Source of the DNA: Ravibacter sp964559125 | GTDB taxonomy: Bacteria; Bacteroidota; Bacteroidia; Cytophagales; Spirosomataceae | Length of the DNA stretch: 64,000 nucleotides | Assembly: GCA_964559125.1 (NCBI GenBank) | Contig: CAZLGW010000003.1 | Location: 124,001-188,000 of the forward strand | Direction: 5' to 3' | Part shown: positions 1-8,656 of the stretch, in pieces | Numbering within the stretch: position 1 is the first letter of the stretch | How the letters are laid out: every line of letters starts with the position of its first letter | Position numbers and translations under genes: made by a program | The notes under the pieces: model-generated | Database searches by the model: none | Told to the model about the DNA's origin: nothing | The model's input: the letters and a program-made list of their open reading frames with translations, nothing else

Positions 1-231
1 GTACTGGTATTGGGTTTTACCGAAGAGTGTACCCTGTATCAGCTTCGTATACCTTACATTAGCGCCGCCGAGGATCCCTGAATTTGTATTGGCATTGATC
101 CCAAACGCAAGCAGTGATTTATATATATCCGGGTTGTTGGCCAGGGCTCTTTTTCTTACAGCCTGGCCTGCAACATGCCCGGAACTCATGACCGCAAACA
201 AAAGTACCGCACCTGCTAGACTGATTCTCAT
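1..231 (-). CDS. Exported protein, 5' part only (cut by window edge)
   Basis: Only the first 77 codons lie in the window. The start ATG is the complement of 229-231. The first residues form a signal peptide (MRISLAGAVLLFAVMSSG, then a likely cut near VAGQA). Next comes a basic stretch and a glycine- and asparagine-rich segment (FGINANTNSGILGGANVRY) that resembles the first strands of an outer-membrane beta-barrel. Export is directly supported by the signal peptide. The barrel is an inference, and no family can be named from this fragment. Confidence 0.6.
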   Translation of the reverse strand, partial: MRISLAGAVLLFAVMSSGHVAGQAVRKRALANNPDIYKSLLAFGINANTNSGILGGANVRYTKLIQGTLFGKTQYQY

Positions 232-418
232 ATGGCAATATTTATATACCTTATCTTTAATATAGGTTCCAGAGAAAAACGGACTCAATTTAGTGATTTT
301 TATCAACAGTATATGACGCTAACAGTTTTTTGTAAATTTACGTTCTTGTTTAGAATTCCAAAAAAGCCGGCGACCGGCAGTTGAGAGTTTACAACCTGTT
401 TATAATACGCGTTACAAT

Positions 419-832
419 ATGCCTACTGTTGAATCCCGCTACCTGGGAGATCTGCGTACCGAAGCGGTGCATGTCAAATCAGGAACAGTTATTCAGACCG
501 ACGCTCCTGTAGATAACCAGGGGAAAGGTGAGCTGTTTTCACCATCCGATCTTGTGGCGGCTGCCCTGGCCAGCTGTATGATGACCATTATGGGGATCGT
601 AGCCAGGCGTGACGGTCTTGAGCTCACCGGTACGCTGTCGGAGACGCAGAAGATCATGTCGGTGGAGCCGCCCAGGAAAATCGCGCGGATAGAGATTGCG
701 CTTACTATGAAAACAGACAGAGCGCTGTCTGATGCTGAAAGAAAAAAATACGAGCAGGCAGCCCATCAGTGCCCGGTAGCATTGAGCCTCCATCCTGATA
801 TTGAACAGGTAATAACCTTTAACTGGACGTAG
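419..832 (+). CDS. OsmC/Ohr family peroxiredoxin-like protein
   Basis: This 137-residue protein has the length and layout of OsmC-family hydroperoxide reductases, cytoplasmic enzymes that reduce organic peroxides with a pair of cysteines. Both cysteine sites are visible: one in LAAALASCMMTIMG (about residue 54) and one in AAHQCPVALSL (about residue 117). The protein starts with a beta-rich segment (RYLGDLRTEAVHVKSG), as usual. It ends seven bases before a possible TTG start and 37 bases before the preferred ATG of the Kdo transferase gene, so the two may be co-transcribed. Family assignment is firm; whether it is OsmC-like or YhfA-like is not settled. Confidence 0.88.
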   Translation: MPTVESRYLGDLRTEAVHVKSGTVIQTDAPVDNQGKGELFSPSDLVAAALASCMMTIMGIVARRDGLELTGTLSETQKIMSVEPPRKIARIEIALTMKTDRALSDAERKKYEQAAHQCPVALSLHPDIEQVITFNWT

Positions 833-868
833 GGGAGGTTGCAGGCTATTATCGCTACGCAAAATCTA

Positions 869-2167
869 ATGACAAAACTGCTCTATGAATGTGCGATCAG
901 AGGCTATGTACTGTTGATCAGGGTGGCTGCTTTTTTTGCGCCTAAAGCCAGGCTATGGGTAGAGGGGCGCAGGAACTGGCGGCCCCGGCTTGCCGAAGCT
1001 ATGGCTCCGGTATGGGCCGAAAAGCGGAAGGTAGCCTGGTTCCACGCAGCCTCGCTCGGAGAGTTTGAGCAGGGCAGACCTGTCATAGAGGCTTTCAGGA
1101 AAGAGTTTCCGGGGTATTTTATCCTGCTTACTTTTTATTCGCCCTCGGGCTACGAGATCCGCAGGAATTATCCCGGGGCTGACTATATCTGCTATTTGCC
1201 GGCAGACACGGCCTCCAACGCCAGGGATTTTACAGCGCTCGTCCGGCCCGATATCGCATTTTTTATCAAGTATGAATTCTGGTTCAATTATCTAACCAGG
1301 CTCAAAAAGGAAGGAGCCGCTATCGTGCTGTTTTCGGCAATTTTCCGGGAAAGCCAGGTTTTCTTTCAGTGGTGGGGCGGGTTTTACCGGTCGCTTCTTC
1401 TTTTATTTGATTCTGTGTTGGTGCAAAACGAGCATTCGGCAGAACTGCTCGGGAAAATTAAGGGCTTGAAGGATGTGCAGGTAGCCGGGGATACAAGGTT
1501 TGACCGGGTGGCCCAACTGGCGGAAAGCGGGCGCGAGCTTGAGGAGATCAGCGTCTTCGCCGATGAGCGCCCCTGCCTGGTGGTGGGATCTGCCTGGGCG
1601 CAGGATATGGATGTGATCATACCTGCTCTGAACAAACTGGGCAACAGGCTCAGGGCTATTATCGCACCTCATGAAATAAGCCCGGAAGAAATTGCGGCGT
1701 GGCGGGTGAAGCTCGGCGGACAATCCATTTTGTATTCAGACTATAAGACCGGAGGATTCGTATTGCCCGAGCCGGCGCCCGATTATATTTTTATCGATAA
1801 TATAGGAATGCTCTCCGCTTTGTACCGCTACGGGTCAATGGCATTTATAGGCGGAGCCTTCGGGAAGGGACTGCATAATACGCTGGAAGCCGCAACCTGG
1901 GGAATGCCCGTTTTTTTCGGGAACAGGAGCTATACGCGTTTTTCCGAAGCTGTGGACCTGCTGGAGCTTGGAGTCGCGCGTGCCGTGGAAACCCCGGAGG
2001 AGTTGGCCGGTGCTATCGAAAACTTCCTGGACGACCCTGTTCTGGGAAGAAATGTGTCACTGCATTGCAGGCAATACGTCGCTTCCCATACCGGGGCTAC
2101 CGAAAAGGTGATGCAGGTGGCAGGAAAGCTGCTGGCTCAGTCGCGGAATTCTTCGTCGGCCAGGTAG
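869..2167 (+). CDS. waaA: 3-deoxy-D-manno-octulosonic acid (Kdo) transferase
   Basis: WaaA (KdtA) transfers Kdo from CMP-Kdo to the lipid A precursor at the inner face of the cytoplasmic membrane; it is a GT-B (GT30) enzyme. The N-terminus has the family pattern (LLYECAIRGYVLLIRVAA, then LWVEGRRNW). The conserved SLGEFEQG carries the catalytic glutamate (about Glu65). The C-terminal sugar-nucleotide half contains GGAFGKGLHNTLEAATWGMP. I chose ATG 869 because it gives the usual family N-terminus. A TTG at 839, just after GGGGAGG, would add ten residues. The last 31 bases overlap the end of the convergent ROK gene. Confidence 0.93.
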   Translation: MTKLLYECAIRGYVLLIRVAAFFAPKARLWVEGRRNWRPRLAEAMAPVWAEKRKVAWFHAASLGEFEQGRPVIEAFRKEFPGYFILLTFYSPSGYEIRRNYPGADYICYLPADTASNARDFTALVRPDIAFFIKYEFWFNYLTRLKKEGAAIVLFSAIFRESQVFFQWWGGFYRSLLLLFDSVLVQNEHSAELLGKIKGLKDVQVAGDTRFDRVAQLAESGRELEEISVFADERPCLVVGSAWAQDMDVIIPALNKLGNRLRAIIAPHEISPEEIAAWRVKLGGQSILYSDYKTGGFVLPEPAPDYIFIDNIGMLSALYRYGSMAFIGGAFGKGLHNTLEAATWGMPVFFGNRSYTRFSEAVDLLELGVARAVETPEELAGAIENFLDDPVLGRNVSLHCRQYVASHTGATEKVMQVAGKLLAQSRNSSSAR

Positions 2168-3363
2168 TCGATCAGGTAAGCCTGGCAACCCAGGAGCCTG
2201 GCCCTGGCGCCCAGTTCGGAGATCTTGATCTTAAGATCGCTGCGGAAATCCCCGAGGCAGTAGCGGTTGATGGCCTGCTCGATCGGGTTGGTGATAAAAC
2301 TGTCTGCCTGGGCAAGCACACCCGTTACGATAATCACTTCAGGGTTGAACAGATGGACCGCTATGGCGAGGCCCTTCCCAAGCTCGGTGCCCAGGTTGCT
2401 GACAAGATCTATGGAAAACCCGTCGCCCATGCGGACAGCCTTGATGATATGACCGGCGCTCAACGATGCCGGATCGTTTGCCGTCAGTTTGGTCAGTAGT
2501 GTCGCCGTTCCTTTCGCAATTCCCTCCTGGGCCTGCCTGATAAGTGCTACGGCCGAAGTGAGGGTGTCGAGGCAGCCGATTTTACCGCATTCGCACAATA
2601 CGCCGTCGGCTTTTGCCTGGATATGGCCTAGTTCGCCCGCAAACCCCCGGGCGCCGCCGAAGACTTCCCCGTCGAGTAGTACGCCCAATCCAACGCCCCA
2701 GTCGATATTGATGGTCAGGACGTGCCTGAATTTTTTTGCAAGACCGAACCTGTATTCCCCGAAAGCCGTAGCGTGGGTGTCGTTGATGATGCGTACAGGC
2801 ATGCTGTAGCGCTCAGAGATATAGCCGGTGAGTGAAACACCTTCTGGAACTAATTCGCGGTACGATTGATTCAGACCCTGCGGAGAAGAGATCAGACCCG
2901 GCATTGAGATCCCTATTCCCCAGAATTGACTGTGCGGAATGGTGAGTTGGTCAAAAAAATCATCCAGCTCCTCCACAAGCCTTGCCATATAGGCAGGAGT
3001 GTTTTCAAGAGGTAATACCAGTTGACGCTTGTGGAGTACCTCATTGTTGAGGTCCATTACGAAAAAGATGGCTTCGTTGCGGTTGATATCCAGGAGCAAC
3101 GTTATTTTTTTGGAGGAGTTGAGCCCATATAGTACCGGAGGCCGGCCGGCTTTGGCTGTTCCGATGCCTTTTTCGATCACCCATCCTTCGCGCTGCATCT
3201 CGTTCACGATTCCTGTAGCCGAAGGAATGCTGCTGTGAAACAGCCTCGAGAGCTTGTTAATGGAAGTGGTATGGGTTCTGTACAGTTCTTTGATCAAATG
3301 CCTGCGGAGGCGGTTTTTTCTCAGATCTATAACTGACGAAGAATTTTCTGCTATTTCTGACAT
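2137..3363 (-). CDS. ROK family transcriptional regulator
   Basis: The protein has 408 residues. An N-terminal winged helix-turn-helix (about residues 15-75, with LSRLFHSSIPSATGIVNEM) precedes a ROK sugar-kinase-like domain. The zinc-binding signature CECGKIGCLDT is present near residue 255. This is the layout of NagC/Mlc/XylR repressors, which bind a sugar or sugar phosphate. The glycine-rich DWGVGLGVLLDG and the exE-GHI segment (ELGHIQ) suggest that the sugar-binding fold is intact. No sugar-uptake or catabolism gene is adjacent, so its regulon is unknown. Its 3' end overlaps waaA by 31 bases on the opposite strand. An AT-rich inverted repeat at 3475-3498 lies upstream. Confidence 0.9.
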   Translation of the reverse strand: MSEIAENSSSVIDLRKNRLRRHLIKELYRTHTTSINKLSRLFHSSIPSATGIVNEMQREGWVIEKGIGTAKAGRPPVLYGLNSSKKITLLLDINRNEAIFFVMDLNNEVLHKRQLVLPLENTPAYMARLVEELDDFFDQLTIPHSQFWGIGISMPGLISSPQGLNQSYRELVPEGVSLTGYISERYSMPVRIINDTHATAFGEYRFGLAKKFRHVLTINIDWGVGLGVLLDGEVFGGARGFAGELGHIQAKADGVLCECGKIGCLDTLTSAVALIRQAQEGIAKGTATLLTKLTANDPASLSAGHIIKAVRMGDGFSIDLVSNLGTELGKGLAIAVHLFNPEVIIVTGVLAQADSFITNPIEQAINRYCLGDFRSDLKIKISELGARARLLGCQAYLIDYLADEEFRD

Positions 3364-3405
3364 GCTGCTGATAATGGGTAAGGCGCTCGGAATAGACCTG
3401 GAATG

Positions 3406-3438
3406 ATTGACCCCGCAGAGCCAATGCAGTTAAATTTG
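3406..3438 (+). promoter_or_regulatory. Candidate Bacteroidota promoter upstream of rsgA
   Basis: A TAAATTTG box (3431-3438) fits the TAnnTTTG -7 consensus of Bacteroidota. ATTG (3406-3409) lies 21 bases before it as a -33 element. A second box, TATCTTTG, follows directly at 3439-3446. The only gene downstream on this strand is rsgA, which would have a leader of about 160 bases. Confidence 0.4.
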
Positions 3439-3474
3439 TATCTTTGAGGTTTGGAAATTGCAAATCGCAGCGAT

Positions 3475-3498
3475 AATAATTAAATTTTTCTAATTATT
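3475..3498. promoter_or_regulatory. AT-rich inverted repeat between the ROK gene and rsgA
   Basis: Perfect 8-base arms, AATAATTA and TAATTATT, flank an 8-base spacer. The repeat sits about 110 bases upstream of the ROK repressor start. NagC/Mlc-type regulators bind AT-rich inverted repeats, so this is a candidate autoregulatory operator. The assignment is inference only; AT-rich palindromes of this size are also common by chance. Confidence 0.25.
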
Positions 3499-3609
3499 AG
3501 AGGGTTATTGTGTATTTTTTTTAAAAATGAAGCGGTGCGGGGCCTTGATGGCAGATTTTATACTGGAACGAGAAGTCGGGATTGAATGTTTTATTAAATA
3601 TTAAAAAGA

Positions 3610-4536
3610 ATGACCGGATTGGTCTTACGTTCTACCGGCTCGTGGTATGAGGTGCTGGATGAAGAGAGCCAGGAAATATGGAAATGCAGATTAAAGGGCA
3701 GGTTCAAGCATCTCGATCTCAAAACGACAAACCCTATTGCGGTAGGCGATAAGGTGGAAATGGAGGCCGAACCCGGTGCGGAAGACAGGGCCACGATTAC
3801 GGAGATTCATACGCGCGATAATTTTATTGCGAGGAGATCAGTCCATAAAACCGGGCACACCCACATACTGGCAGCCAACCTTGACCAGGCAGTCCTGGTT
3901 GCTACACTCACCTTTCCCAAAACCTCGCTGGGGTTTATCGACAGGTTTCTGGTGACTACCGAATCATTCCGAATCCCTACGCTCATTGTGTTCAACAAAC
4001 AGGATCTTCTGGGAGTGGAGTGGAAAGAGGTCCAGGAGGAGCTGACTCATATGTACGTCTCGATCGGCTATCCCTGTATTTTGACAGATGCGCTTTCAGG
4101 AGAAGGCCTGGAAGAACTGTATGACAGGCTGAAAGGGAAAAAATCGCTGCTTTCAGGTCATTCGGGGGTAGGGAAATCGACTCTGATGAACAAACTGTAT
4201 CCCGGACTGGATCTTAAAACACAGGAAGTGTCGACCTATGCCAACAAGGGTGTGCATACCACAACTTTTGCGGAAATGCATTGTTGCGGGGAGGATACCT
4301 ATATTATTGATTCACCCGGGATTAAAGAACTGGGACTGGCAGGAATAGGGCCGGAGGAAATCAGCCATTATTTCCCGGAAATGCGGGACCTGCTCAATAC
4401 CTGCCGGTTTCATAATTGCCTGCATGTCGAAGAGCCGGGGTGTTCGGTCAAAGAGGCGGTCAGTGACGGGGAAATAAGTATTACGCGCTACGAAAGCTAC
4501 CTGAGCATGCTCAGCAACAGGGATAACCGAAGGTGA
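3610..4536 (+). CDS. rsgA: Small ribosomal subunit biogenesis GTPase RsgA
   Basis: RsgA (YjeQ) is a cytoplasmic GTPase that checks late 30S assembly. The 308-residue protein shows the diagnostic circularly permuted GTPase order. The G4 motif NKQD and the G5-like SGEGLEEL come first, then G1 (GHSGVGKST, from Gly183), then G3 (DSPGIKELGL). An N-terminal OB-fold region (residues 1-70) precedes the GTPase domain. A C-terminal zinc-binding segment CRFHNCLHVEEPGC follows. Length and motifs are complete. It stands alone between divergent and convergent genes. Confidence 0.96.
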   Translation: MTGLVLRSTGSWYEVLDEESQEIWKCRLKGRFKHLDLKTTNPIAVGDKVEMEAEPGAEDRATITEIHTRDNFIARRSVHKTGHTHILAANLDQAVLVATLTFPKTSLGFIDRFLVTTESFRIPTLIVFNKQDLLGVEWKEVQEELTHMYVSIGYPCILTDALSGEGLEELYDRLKGKKSLLSGHSGVGKSTLMNKLYPGLDLKTQEVSTYANKGVHTTTFAEMHCCGEDTYIIDSPGIKELGLAGIGPEEISHYFPEMRDLLNTCRFHNCLHVEEPGCSVKEAVSDGEISITRYESYLSMLSNRDNRR

Positions 4537-4622
4537 AATGTTTATCTCTCTTTTGTAATCAAACAGGATTAGTCCGTGATTATCTCATAGTGATTTCAAA
4601 TAGTATACCGGATTATTTGTAA

Positions 4623-5069
4623 CTATTTTATCCTGAAAAATATCATTCGTCCCGAATCCAGTATAGTATTATCCCATATCATTTCATATTCAGAAATAGT
4701 ACATTTCCACTCAGCGTTATTAGCGGTTATTTTGAAGATTGTTTGCGGCTGATCAAGCGGTTCCAGATGGTATTTCAAATTATCTTCGTTTGATCCGAAA
4801 AAAGACGGAATACTACTCGCGACAGTATATGTACTATCTCTTTTAAAACTCAATAAAATATCATCGCATGAATGGTCGATTTCGGTAGAAGGTCCAAACA
4901 GGCGATCCCGCTTTACTAATTTCCAGTCTCCGATTATATCTCCGGTTGCGCCTTTCACTTTATCCGTTTTACATACTTTCTGCAGTGTCTCGTCGCCTGA
5001 TGTGCATCCGGTAACTGTTAGTCCGATTAATATGGACAGTTTGGCAAAAAGACTCTTCATTTTTCTCAT
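4623..5069 (-). CDS. Small lipoprotein, lipocalin-like
   Basis: The 148-residue protein begins with a lipoprotein signal peptide ending in the lipobox LTVTGC (Cys about 22). The mature part contains GDWKLVKRDRLFG, then ILLSFKRDSTYTV, and ends with strands rich in W and I. This is the pattern of the small lipocalin-like domains common in Bacteroidota lipoproteins. Two ATGs nine bases apart could start it (MRKMKSLF); the first is used here. Function is unknown. The base composition is more AT-rich than the neighbouring genes, which may mean it was acquired. Confidence 0.7.
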   Translation of the reverse strand: MRKMKSLFAKLSILIGLTVTGCTSGDETLQKVCKTDKVKGATGDIIGDWKLVKRDRLFGPSTEIDHSCDDILLSFKRDSTYTVASSIPSFFGSNEDNLKYHLEPLDQPQTIFKITANNAEWKCTISEYEMIWDNTILDSGRMIFFRIK

Positions 5070-5203
5070 TATTATGTATGACAGCGGGGATAGAATAGCT
5101 GGGAAGACAGGCGCCGGCGCTTCTATATATCCTGCACGTATATAGCGATCCTAATCCGGCTGGTTTAGTTGGAATGTAGAAGTATTATTATATAGTATGG
5201 CAT

Positions 5204-6685
5204 TCATCCTTCCCTGAACCCCCGCTCGAGGATACTCAGCGCGGCAGCTATTTCACTTTCATCCAAATTCCCGAAACCCAGGCGCATGGCAGCCAGCCGT
5301 TCAGTCTGGAAAAGAAGCGTCTGCGGTATGCTGAGCCCTTTACCCATGCAATTCTGACTTACCCGCAGTAAGTTTACTTTTTTTGACCACTCCATCCATA
5401 CCGCAAGACCTCCCGGAGGGGCGGTGAAGTGCAGGGCATCGCCGAACCGGTCGGTAAGCTCGCTGCAGAAAAAGTCCCTCCGCGACCGGTAAATCTTGAG
5501 AGCCTTCTTCAGATAACGCTGAATCTCCCCTTCGGCAAGCATTTCTGCCAGTGCCTGCTCCATGACCAGGTCGCCCTGCCGGTCGATGATATGCCTTAAT
5601 TTGGCAAGTTCCCTGACCAGGTTTTCAGGGGCCACGAGGTAGCCCTGCCGGAGTCCGGGGGCCAAAGCCTTGCAGAAGGAGCCCACGTAGACAACCATGC
5701 CGTCTGTATCGGCGCTGGCCAGCGGCAGTAGGGGACTGCTGTTGTAATGAAAATCGTAGTCGTGATCGTCTTCCAGGATGATGAAACCGTAGGTGCGGGC
5801 GAGCTGTAATATTTCAATCCGGCGTTCGGCGCTGAGTGTTACTGTGGTAGGGTAATGATGGTGCGGGGTCAGGTACAGCATTCGGATCTTCCGGCTTTCG
5901 CATAGCGCTTTTAATGCGGAAACCGAAATCCCGTTTTCGTCTACCGGAACGGTCATCATCTCCGCCCTGGCCTGCTGAAAGATCATATTGCCCAGGTAGT
6001 GGCTGGTGCTCCCGACGACGACCAGGTCGCCGGGGCGGAGAAGAAGTTCCGAAGCCAGGTAAATACCCATGTGGATACCCCTGGTAGTCAGGATATTCTC
6101 CGGCCGGATATGGAGGCCGCGGGTGTTATTCAGGTAACCTGCCAATTGTTTTCGATAAAAAGGATTCCCTTCTACATCTGAATAGGTGAGAAGCTTCCGG
6201 CCCGACCGGCGGCTCATTACATGCCGGTAAGTTTTTGCCAGCTTGTCGAAGGGGGCCAGCCGGACGTCGGGCTGACCGTCTGTAAATTCAAGTTCCCGGG
6301 CAGGTGAGCTAGTCTCCCGATCGAGGAGGACGCTTACCGGGAAACTATAGCCGGTAGAGGCCGGGTAACGTGCGAGCCGGCTAAGGTCGCCGGGAAGCGA
6401 CGCTGTTTTTGCTACCGGCGGTTTGTCGGTAACGAAGGTCCCGATATTGGGCCTGATCTGTATCCAGCCCTGGGCATCGAGCTCTTCGATTGCGCTGATG
6501 ATCGTCTTCCGGTGCACGCCCAGGAGAGACGACAGCGTCCTGGTCCCGGGCAGCCTTGCACCCGGTATCAGTGCACCGCGCTGGATCGCATTGATCAGCT
6601 GCCTGCTGATCTGCAGATAAACCGGCGTCGCCGAATGTTCGATGCGAATGATGCTTTTGAAAGGAATTTCAACCGGACTACTCAT
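5204..6685 (-). CDS. MocR-type regulator (GntR helix-turn-helix fused to aminotransferase-like domain)
   Basis: The 493-residue protein joins an N-terminal GntR winged helix (about residues 15-85: LINAIQRGALIPGARLPGTRTLSSLLGV, in which the conserved P-G-x-x-L-P-x-T-R core is clear) to a fold-type I aminotransferase domain. The PLP-binding lysine is visible in VGSFCKALAPGLRQG (Lys339), and ILEDDHDYDFHY carries the PLP-ring aspartate. Known MocR proteins (PdxR, GabR, TauR, DdlR) sense PLP or a PLP adduct and usually control a divergent gene. Here the divergent gene, 52 bases away, encodes a TonB-dependent receptor, which makes that receptor the likely target. Confidence 0.92.
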   Translation of the reverse strand: MSSPVEIPFKSIIRIEHSATPVYLQISRQLINAIQRGALIPGARLPGTRTLSSLLGVHRKTIISAIEELDAQGWIQIRPNIGTFVTDKPPVAKTASLPGDLSRLARYPASTGYSFPVSVLLDRETSSPARELEFTDGQPDVRLAPFDKLAKTYRHVMSRRSGRKLLTYSDVEGNPFYRKQLAGYLNNTRGLHIRPENILTTRGIHMGIYLASELLLRPGDLVVVGSTSHYLGNMIFQQARAEMMTVPVDENGISVSALKALCESRKIRMLYLTPHHHYPTTVTLSAERRIEILQLARTYGFIILEDDHDYDFHYNSSPLLPLASADTDGMVVYVGSFCKALAPGLRQGYLVAPENLVRELAKLRHIIDRQGDLVMEQALAEMLAEGEIQRYLKKALKIYRSRRDFFCSELTDRFGDALHFTAPPGGLAVWMEWSKKVNLLRVSQNCMGKGLSIPQTLLFQTERLAAMRLGFGNLDESEIAAALSILERGFREG

Positions 6686-6704
6686 AAAATAAAAACCGGA
6701 TCAC

Positions 6705-6733
6705 TTTGACGGTCCGGCAAGTTACTAGTTTTG
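6705..6733 (+). promoter_or_regulatory. Candidate promoter of the TonB receptor gene
   Basis: TTTG (6705-6708), 17 bases, then TAGTTTTG (6726-6733) matches the Bacteroidota promoter form. Transcription would begin within a few bases of the ATG at 6738, giving a leaderless or nearly leaderless mRNA. The -33 box lies inside an inverted repeat, CCGGA...TCCGG (6696-6717), which could be the site where the divergent MocR regulator acts. Confidence 0.45.
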
Positions 6734-6737
6734 GCCA

Positions 6738-8648
6738 ATGAAGAAAAACCCGGCTTATTGCCTTTTACTATCCTGCCTTTTGCCCTATATGGCATCTGCC
6801 CAGGAAATCACACTCGACCCGGTAACGGTGAGCACCTCCATGCTGGAAAAAAGAACATCCGAAACGGGGCGTAACCTGACTGTGATCAGGGGAGAAGACA
6901 TTCAACACCTGCCGGCAAACAGCCTTGATGAGATACTCCGCTACCTGCCCGGAGTCGAAATACAGACCCGGAGCCCTATGGGAGGGCAAAGCGATATCAG
7001 CCTCAGGGGCGGTACCTTTCAACAGGTGCTGGTCGTGGTCGACGGACTCCGTATCAACGATCCGACTACCGGTCATTTCAGCAGCTACATCCCGATCTCA
7101 CCATCGGAAATCTCGCGCATTGAGATCCTGAAAGGTGCATCTTCCTCTATCTACGGTTCTGAAGCGGTTGGCGGCGTCATATCGGTGATCACCAAGGCAT
7201 TTGAAGGAAACCTGAAATCCGACGGCAGCATGGTGGAAGGCAGCGTCGCGGCCGGAATGAACGGGCTGCTAAACGGGAAGATCGGCGGACACCTGAAAAA
7301 CGGGAAGCTTACCATGGCGGGAGGCGTACTAAGCAACAATGCTTCCGGCCAGGAGTTGAGGGGCATAAAAGGCTACTTCCATAATCATACCGCCTCGTTG
7401 TCGGCCCGTTACCAGGTGACAGACCATCTTCACGTAGCCTACCGGGCCGCGTTTGACCAGCGGGACTTTGCAGCACAGAATTTCTACACGGTTTTTGCTT
7501 CGGATACCGCTACCGAAAAAGTCGTCGGCTGGTGGCATCAGCTGGAGGTAGGCAGGAAAAAAGGCACGTCTGCGATCACATTTCGCGGTGGGTATAAGAA
7601 AGCTACGGACGACTACCTCTACAACTCTGTCTCCATACCCAATCAAAACATTTCCGGGCTATGGCAGGGGCTTGTTACCTGGCAAAAGCAACTTTCGGAC
7701 CATACCGACCTGATCGGCGGCGTACACTACCAGCAAAGGCAGATCAGGTCGAACGACCGCGGCGATCATACCATACGGCAGGTGGCGCCGTTTATTGCTG
7801 CCAGCCATCGTATAGGCGGCCTGACGCTTCATCCGTCCCTTCGTTTCGACTGGCGGGAAAGCATCGGCTCCGAGCTGGTCCCCCAGTTGAATGTCTCCTA
7901 TAAGCTGGAGAGTTGGCAGCTGCGGGCGAGCGTAGGCAAAACGATCAGGGATGCCGACTTTACCGAACGCTACAACAATTTCAACAAGCCGGTTGTAACC
8001 GGCGGGAGTATAGGGAATCCCTCGCTGAAAGCGGAGAGATCGTTTAGTTATGAGGCCGGTTTCGACTGGTTTTACGGTACAAACTGGAAAGTTTCGGCTT
8101 CCTTCTTCCGGCGTGATCAGAAAGATATGATAGATTACGTGCCTACGGCGTACGATCAAATGCCGCGAAAAGAGAATCTCGTACCTACCGGAAGCTACGC
8201 GCTGGCTGAAAATATTGCGTCTGTAAAAACGACAGGGGCCGAACTGGATATCCAGTATGACTACCGGATAGGCGATCATCAACGGATTTCGGGCGCTGCC
8301 GGTATTACCCTGCTCGATAGCGAGCAATCGGGCGCCGTGCCGTCTTTCTATTTGTCTTCACATGCAAAACTTCTCACAAATGCTTATGTAAGCTACCGTT
8401 TCAGGCGTTTGCACCTGTCGTTTAACGGATTGTATAAAAGGCGTGAGCCCCGGGAGGCTTCCGCTTTGGTGACCAGGGTGGAGAAGAGCTATTTTTTGCT
8501 TAATGCACAGGCCGGCTTTGATATAGTTCCCCAAAAGCTGACGCTTTATCTCCAGGCCGACAACCTCACCGACGCGGTTTACAGCGATCTGCTGGGCGCA
8601 GTGATGCCGCGTCGCTGGTTAATGGGGGGGGTAAAATTCAGGTTATAG
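6738..8648 (+). CDS. TonB-dependent outer-membrane receptor (BtuB-like size)
   Basis: The protein has 636 residues. A signal peptide ending PYMASAQ is followed by a TonB-box-like stretch (LDPVTVST). The plug domain (about 35-150) contains LRYLPGVEIQTRSP, DISLRGGTFQQVLVVVDG and RIEILKGASSSIYGSEAVGG, all typical of TonB-dependent transporters. The rest is an aromatic-rich beta-barrel, with the late motif LYLQADNLTDAVYSDL. There is no N-terminal carboxypeptidase-like domain and no SusD partner, so it is not a SusC glycan receptor; its size is like vitamin or siderophore receptors. The substrate is unknown. The divergent MocR regulator hints at a PLP-related or amino-acid-like ligand, which is inference. 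Confidence 0.92.
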   Translation: MKKNPAYCLLLSCLLPYMASAQEITLDPVTVSTSMLEKRTSETGRNLTVIRGEDIQHLPANSLDEILRYLPGVEIQTRSPMGGQSDISLRGGTFQQVLVVVDGLRINDPTTGHFSSYIPISPSEISRIEILKGASSSIYGSEAVGGVISVITKAFEGNLKSDGSMVEGSVAAGMNGLLNGKIGGHLKNGKLTMAGGVLSNNASGQELRGIKGYFHNHTASLSARYQVTDHLHVAYRAAFDQRDFAAQNFYTVFASDTATEKVVGWWHQLEVGRKKGTSAITFRGGYKKATDDYLYNSVSIPNQNISGLWQGLVTWQKQLSDHTDLIGGVHYQQRQIRSNDRGDHTIRQVAPFIAASHRIGGLTLHPSLRFDWRESIGSELVPQLNVSYKLESWQLRASVGKTIRDADFTERYNNFNKPVVTGGSIGNPSLKAERSFSYEAGFDWFYGTNWKVSASFFRRDQKDMIDYVPTAYDQMPRKENLVPTGSYALAENIASVKTTGAELDIQYDYRIGDHQRISGAAGITLLDSEQSGAVPSFYLSSHAKLLTNAYVSYRFRRLHLSFNGLYKRREPREASALVTRVEKSYFLLNAQAGFDIVPQKLTLYLQADNLTDAVYSDLLGAVMPRRWLMGGVKFRL

Positions 8649-8656
8649 AACCATCC

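Noticed and set aside
2065..2499. Plus-strand open frame across the waaA/ROK junction
   Set aside because: It overlaps the ends of two well-supported genes and has no start context or family.
7659..8327. 222-codon open frame antisense to the TonB receptor gene
   Set aside because: Shadow frame; the receptor frame is fully supported by family motifs.
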